A DNA stretch of 8,907 bases from Alcanivorax sp. GTDB lineage: Bacteria > Pseudomonadota > Gammaproteobacteria > Pseudomonadales > Alcanivoracaceae. The translations under genes and the position numbers were made by a program. The notes beneath the pieces were generated by a model. That model was not told the DNA's origin. It searched no databases and saw only the letters and a list, made by a program, of their open reading frames with translations. This document shows, one piece after another, positions 7,009 through 8,907 of this stretch; the stretch's first letter is position 1, and each line of letters begins with the position of its first letter. The stretch lies in the NCBI GenBank assembly GCA_007135015.1, contig SLJS01000093.1, forward strand, positions 1-8,907, read 5' to 3'.

Positions 7009-7040
7009 GACCGGGGAAGAAGTGGTGTATTCTTCCGGTC
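7009..7040. promoter_or_regulatory. imperfect inverted repeat in the lnt / B-box gene divergent spacer
   Basis: GACCGGGGAAGAA (7009-7021) and TTCTTCCGGTC (7030-7040) are inverted copies, with two extra G in the left arm and an 8-base centre. The element lies in the 86-base region between two divergent starts (6975 and 7062), where promoters for both genes should be. It could be an operator or an RNA hairpin in the leader of the plus-strand gene. A TATTCT at 7028-7033 is a possible but poor -10 without a good -35. Confidence 0.45.
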
Positions 7041-7061
7041 GAGTGGCTGTGGGGAATCATA

Positions 7062-8456
7062 ATGAAACAGGCCTGCAAGTACCATCCGGCCGCGCGCGGG
7101 CGCTGGTACTGTGCCCGGGACGGCATCCATTTCTGCGATGAATGCGTGGCCAGCGATGACCCGCAGGGCAGCAGTGCCCGCTGCATGCTGTGCAACCGCG
7201 CGCTCGAAGCGGTGCCCACGGTGCTGGCCGCCACCCCCTTCTATCAGATTCTGCCCCACTTTCTGCGCTATCCGGCCGGGCCCTTCTTTGCGGCGCTGGC
7301 GCTGGTCATGGCGCTGCCGCTGGCGCTTACCGGTTTCCACTGGACCGGCGCGGTGGTCTTTGCGGTGGCCGGACTGGTGCTGGCCGCCTGCGGCGGCACG
7401 GTGCTGTACCAGGGCCTGGAAGGCCGGCTGGAGCGCCCGACCCACCAGGAGTTTCTCTCCGGCGAGGGCTGGGCCGCCGGAGTGCAGTGCTGGCTTGCCT
7501 GGGCGGCGATGGTGCTCCTGGCCGGACTCGGCTTTCATTACGCCGGTCTGCCGGCGGCCCTGGCTGTGGTGGTGGCATTTTCGCTGTTGCTGCCAACGGT
7601 GTTCTTCTCGCTGGCCCGCAATCCCAATCCGGCCCGGGCATTGCAGCGGATTCATGCTCCGCCGCTGATCCTCGGCCGTGACTATCTGCTGATGGCGGCG
7701 GCCTTGGCCGCGGCCGGGGTACTGGTGCTGTCGCTTGCCGTGATCGTCCGTGACCTGGCGCCCGAGCGGCTGGCCGCGCCCCTGGCGGCCCTGCCGGTGG
7801 CCTGGTTGTGGCTGTTCAGCATGCGGCTGACCGGTTATCTGGGCTGTCAGTATCAGGATGAACTGGAGATCGAGACCCGCGAGCGTGAACTGGCACGGCG
7901 CCGCGCGCGCAATCGCCGGCCCGAGACCGAGCGCCGCATGGCAGTGCTGCTGCGGGAGGGCCGTTACGACAAGGTGCTGACGGCACTGGAGGCCAGACTG
8001 GAGAAGAAACCCGAGGACCCTGCGTTGAATGAACAGTACGCGCGCCTGCTCGAGGCCATGGGCCGCACCGGGACGCTGCTCGAGCATGCCGAGCGCTATT
8101 TTGCGGCACTGTTCAAGGCCGAGCAGGGCCACCGGGTGCCTGAACTGATACGCCGCTACCGGGAACTGGACCCGAAGTACCGGCCCCGGGCCCCGGAGCT
8201 GCGCTGGCAGTGCGCCCAGGAACTGGCCACCGCTGGCGAGCACCTTGAAGCCGTGCGCATTCTCCAGGGCCTTCATGAGCAGAACCCGGACTGGCATGGC
8301 GTGGGCGAGGCCTATGTGTTCATGGCACGCCTGCTGGCGCAGAAGCTGGACATGGAAAAGAAGGCCGAACAGTTTCTCCGGTTTGTGGAGAAGAACTACA
8401 CCAGACCGAAAACGCGCCAGCTGGTCAACGAAGCGCGCAAGGAGCTGGGGTTGTAG
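7062..8456 (+). CDS. unrecognised membrane protein with N-terminal B-box-like zinc module and C-terminal TPR-like region
   Basis: No specific function is recognised for this 464-residue protein. Residues 5-44 carry a B-box-type pattern of metal ligands: C5-x2-H8, C17-x2-D20, C25-x2-C28 and C41-x2-C44, the last pair taking the place of the usual two histidines. Next come about six hydrophobic segments at roughly 73-92, 94-112, 138-157, 162-184, 207-229 and 237-260, which predict an integral inner-membrane protein. Residues 265-290 are highly charged (ETRERELARRRARNRR) and face the cytoplasm by the positive-inside rule. Residues 290-464 are helical with TPR-like phrasing, such as GRYDKVLTALEARLEKKPEDPALNEQYARLLEAMG and GEHLEAVRILQGLHEQNPD. 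The start ATG has GGGGA (7051-7055) 6 bases upstream and gives the zinc module at once; the open frame further upstream is not protein-like. A scaffold or assembly role is plausible by inference only. Confidence 0.88.
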   Translation: MKQACKYHPAARGRWYCARDGIHFCDECVASDDPQGSSARCMLCNRALEAVPTVLAATPFYQILPHFLRYPAGPFFAALALVMALPLALTGFHWTGAVVFAVAGLVLAACGGTVLYQGLEGRLERPTHQEFLSGEGWAAGVQCWLAWAAMVLLAGLGFHYAGLPAALAVVVAFSLLLPTVFFSLARNPNPARALQRIHAPPLILGRDYLLMAAALAAAGVLVLSLAVIVRDLAPERLAAPLAALPVAWLWLFSMRLTGYLGCQYQDELEIETRERELARRRARNRRPETERRMAVLLREGRYDKVLTALEARLEKKPEDPALNEQYARLLEAMGRTGTLLEHAERYFAALFKAEQGHRVPELIRRYRELDPKYRPRAPELRWQCAQELATAGEHLEAVRILQGLHEQNPDWHGVGEAYVFMARLLAQKLDMEKKAEQFLRFVEKNYTRPKTRQLVNEARKELGL

Positions 8457-8471
8457 GGCGCCGGAGGCGCC
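8457..8471. other. GC stem-loop directly after the stop codon
   Basis: GGCGCC, GGA, GGCGCC begins at the base after the TAG stop and forms a 6-pair stem with a 3-base loop. No U-tract follows, so it is not a classical intrinsic terminator. It may protect or pause the 3' end of the message. Confidence 0.5.
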
Positions 8472-8481
8472 TGTGGCTGGT

Positions 8482-8509
8482 GGTCAGTTGTCAGTCGTCA
8501 GTGGTCAGA
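8482..8509 (+). repeat. 7-base tandem repeat, four units (NGTCAGT)
   Basis: GGTCAGT, TGTCAGT, CGTCAGT and GGTCAGA follow each other without gaps. The unit sequence differs from the GGGRCAA array near lnt, but the 7-base period and the position just after a gene's 3' end are the same. Confidence 0.8.
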
Positions 8510-8519
8510 AGGGAGCAGG

Positions 8520-8560
8520 CCCCTCTCCCCTGGCGAGAGAGGGGTTGGGGAGAGGGGGAA
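8520..8560. repeat. palindromic intergenic element, copy A
   Basis: CCCCTCTC (8520-8527) pairs with GAGAGGGG (8537-8544), and a further GGGGAGAGGGGGAA follows. This is the CCCTCTCCC/GGGAGAGGG type of dispersed extragenic repeat common in proteobacteria. Copy B at 8601-8645 is the same element in the opposite orientation, so the pair could fold into one large structure. Confidence 0.75.
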
Positions 8561-8600
8561 GGCTACGTAACCGCACTGCTCAATGCTTTCCCGTAATTCG

Positions 8601-8645
8601 ATCCCCCTCTCCCTGTCCCTCTCCCACGGTGGGGAGAGGGGACCC
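8601..8645. repeat. palindromic intergenic element, copy B (inverted relative to copy A)
   Basis: CCCTCTCCC (8617-8625) pairs perfectly with GGGAGAGGG (8632-8640) around a 6-base loop. It is preceded by ATCCCCCTCTCCCTGT, the lead-in seen inverted at the end of copy A. The open frames across this pair (with peptides like LSPTPLSPGERG) are repeat artefacts, not genes. Confidence 0.75.
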
Positions 8646-8831
8646 TCCAGCAAGGTTGTGTCTTGCATTACCTTTTGGGTTCGTCCGAAGAATCTGTGGG
8701 CAAGACCTGGTTCGTCATGAACGCCAAGCCTATGATATAAGACATTATTTATTGTACAGAGCGCGAAATCGAGCGCCTTTATTTCCGGATACCGTTTTTT
8801 AAGGACCCTGGATTCGGATAATAAGTGCAAT
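8646..8831. other. AT-richer non-coding stretch upstream of the last gene
   Basis: Between repeat copy B and the probable promoter, base composition is visibly more AT-rich than the coding parts of the window (for example around 8730-8755 and 8775-8800). It includes TATGAT and TATAAG hexamers near 8731-8740 and a TTTTTT run near 8794. No gene, RNA or convincing terminator was recognised. It could be the extended regulatory region of the gene starting at 8894. Confidence 0.35.
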
Positions 8832-8861
8832 TTCCTGAAGAGGACGGCCAGCTGCTATAGT
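8832..8861 (+). promoter_or_regulatory. probable promoter for the gene starting at 8894
   Basis: TATAGT (8856-8861) matches the -10 consensus at five of six bases. It stands about 33 bases before the start codon, leaving a short leader. TTCCTG (8832-8837) at an 18-base spacing is a weak -35, so an activator or an alternative sigma factor may be involved. Confidence 0.4.
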
Positions 8862-8880
8862 TCGGCGTTCTCCTGACCAA

Positions 8881-8886
8881 AGGAAG
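8881..8886 (+). promoter_or_regulatory. ribosome binding site for the last gene
   Basis: AGGAAG lies 7 bases before the ATG at 8894. It supports this ATG as a real start even though only a few codons are in view. Confidence 0.6.
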
Positions 8887-8893
8887 TCGCACA

Positions 8894-8907
8894 ATGAGCT
8901 ATAAACA
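8894..8907 (+). CDS. start of an unidentified gene, cut by window edge
   Basis: Only ATG AGC TAT AAA CA is visible, giving M-S-Y-K and then His or Gln. A ribosome site and a probable promoter precede it, so it is likely a real gene. Many universal stress proteins of the UspA family begin MSYKH or MAYKH, which would fit, but five codons are far too few to name it. Confidence 0.5.

Noticed and set aside
6834..7061. Upstream extension of the B-box gene
   Set aside because: The added residues overlap lnt antisense and lack protein character; the ATG at 7062 has a ribosome site and starts right before the zinc module.
6972..8297. Minus-strand open frame of about 440 codons opposite the B-box/TPR gene
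   Set aside because: It is full of His/Gln/Arg low-complexity sequence typical of reverse-strand shadows; the plus-strand frame has metal ligands, membrane helices and a good ribosome site.
8758..8785. GAGCGC repeats around GAAATC followed by T-rich sequence as a terminator
   Set aside because: The two copies are direct repeats; only a 4-base GCGC can pair, which is too weak.
8498..8830. Minus-strand open frame of 110 codons, and a plus-strand one at 8245-8802
   Set aside because: The first starts at a TTG without a ribosome site and the second lies in another frame of the B-box/TPR gene; both read through the palindromic repeats (LSPTPLSPGERG-type peptides).
1..8907. tRNA, rRNA, CRISPR array, insertion sequence or prophage
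   Set aside because: No cloverleaf, no regularly spaced repeats with unique spacers, and no transposase or phage-like protein were seen on either strand.

Overview
The window looks like a high-GC gammaproteobacterial chromosome. The evidence is the gene order leuS-lptE-holA, which is the E. coli order, the outer-membrane LPS and lipoprotein biogenesis genes (lptE, lnt), and strong GC bias at third codon positions. That bias leaves long open frames opposite the real genes. A member of the Chromatiales/Ectothiorhodospiraceae type is a reasonable guess, but this is inference from protein style and repeat types, not a demonstrated placement. No phage, IS element, CRISPR array, rRNA or tRNA gene was seen.

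Layout. Positions 1-4559 are a tightly packed minus-strand operon read from right to left: leuS (leucyl-tRNA synthetase), lptE (LPS-assembly lipoprotein), holA (DNA polymerase III delta) and a DJ-1/YajL-family gene cut by the window edge. All three junctions overlap by 1-4 bases (ATGA, TGATG, ATGA), which implies translational coupling. A short divergent spacer (4560-4655) separates leuS from a plus-strand DUF218 (ElyC/SanA/YdcF-type) membrane protein gene at 4656-5255. That gene converges on lnt (apolipoprotein N-acyltransferase, minus strand, 5470-6975). The 214-base convergent spacer starts with a 7-base tandem repeat, and a related repeat in the opposite orientation lies just inside the 3' end of lnt, where it encodes the last residues of Lnt. 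An 86-base spacer holding an imperfect inverted repeat separates lnt from a plus-strand gene (7062-8456) for an unrecognised membrane protein with an N-terminal B-box-like zinc-binding module, about six membrane segments and a C-terminal TPR-like helical region.

The final 437 bases before the last start codon (8457-8893) are non-coding. They hold a stem-loop directly at the stop codon, a second and different 7-base tandem repeat, two inverted copies of a CCCTCTCCC/GGGAGAGGG palindromic element, an AT-richer stretch and a probable promoter and ribosome binding site for a gene of which only five codons are visible.

Functionally, most of the window is housekeeping: protein synthesis (leuS), replication clamp loading (holA), envelope biogenesis (lptE, lnt, DUF218 protein) and probable stress or repair (YajL-like). 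The least understood gene is the B-box/TPR membrane protein. The most unusual sequence structure is the period-7 repeats placed at gene 3' ends, a leucine-codon run just upstream of leuS, and a LeuS that lacks the leucine-specific domain found in E. coli and Pseudomonas LeuS. I found no clear candidate for a wholly new multi-gene system.
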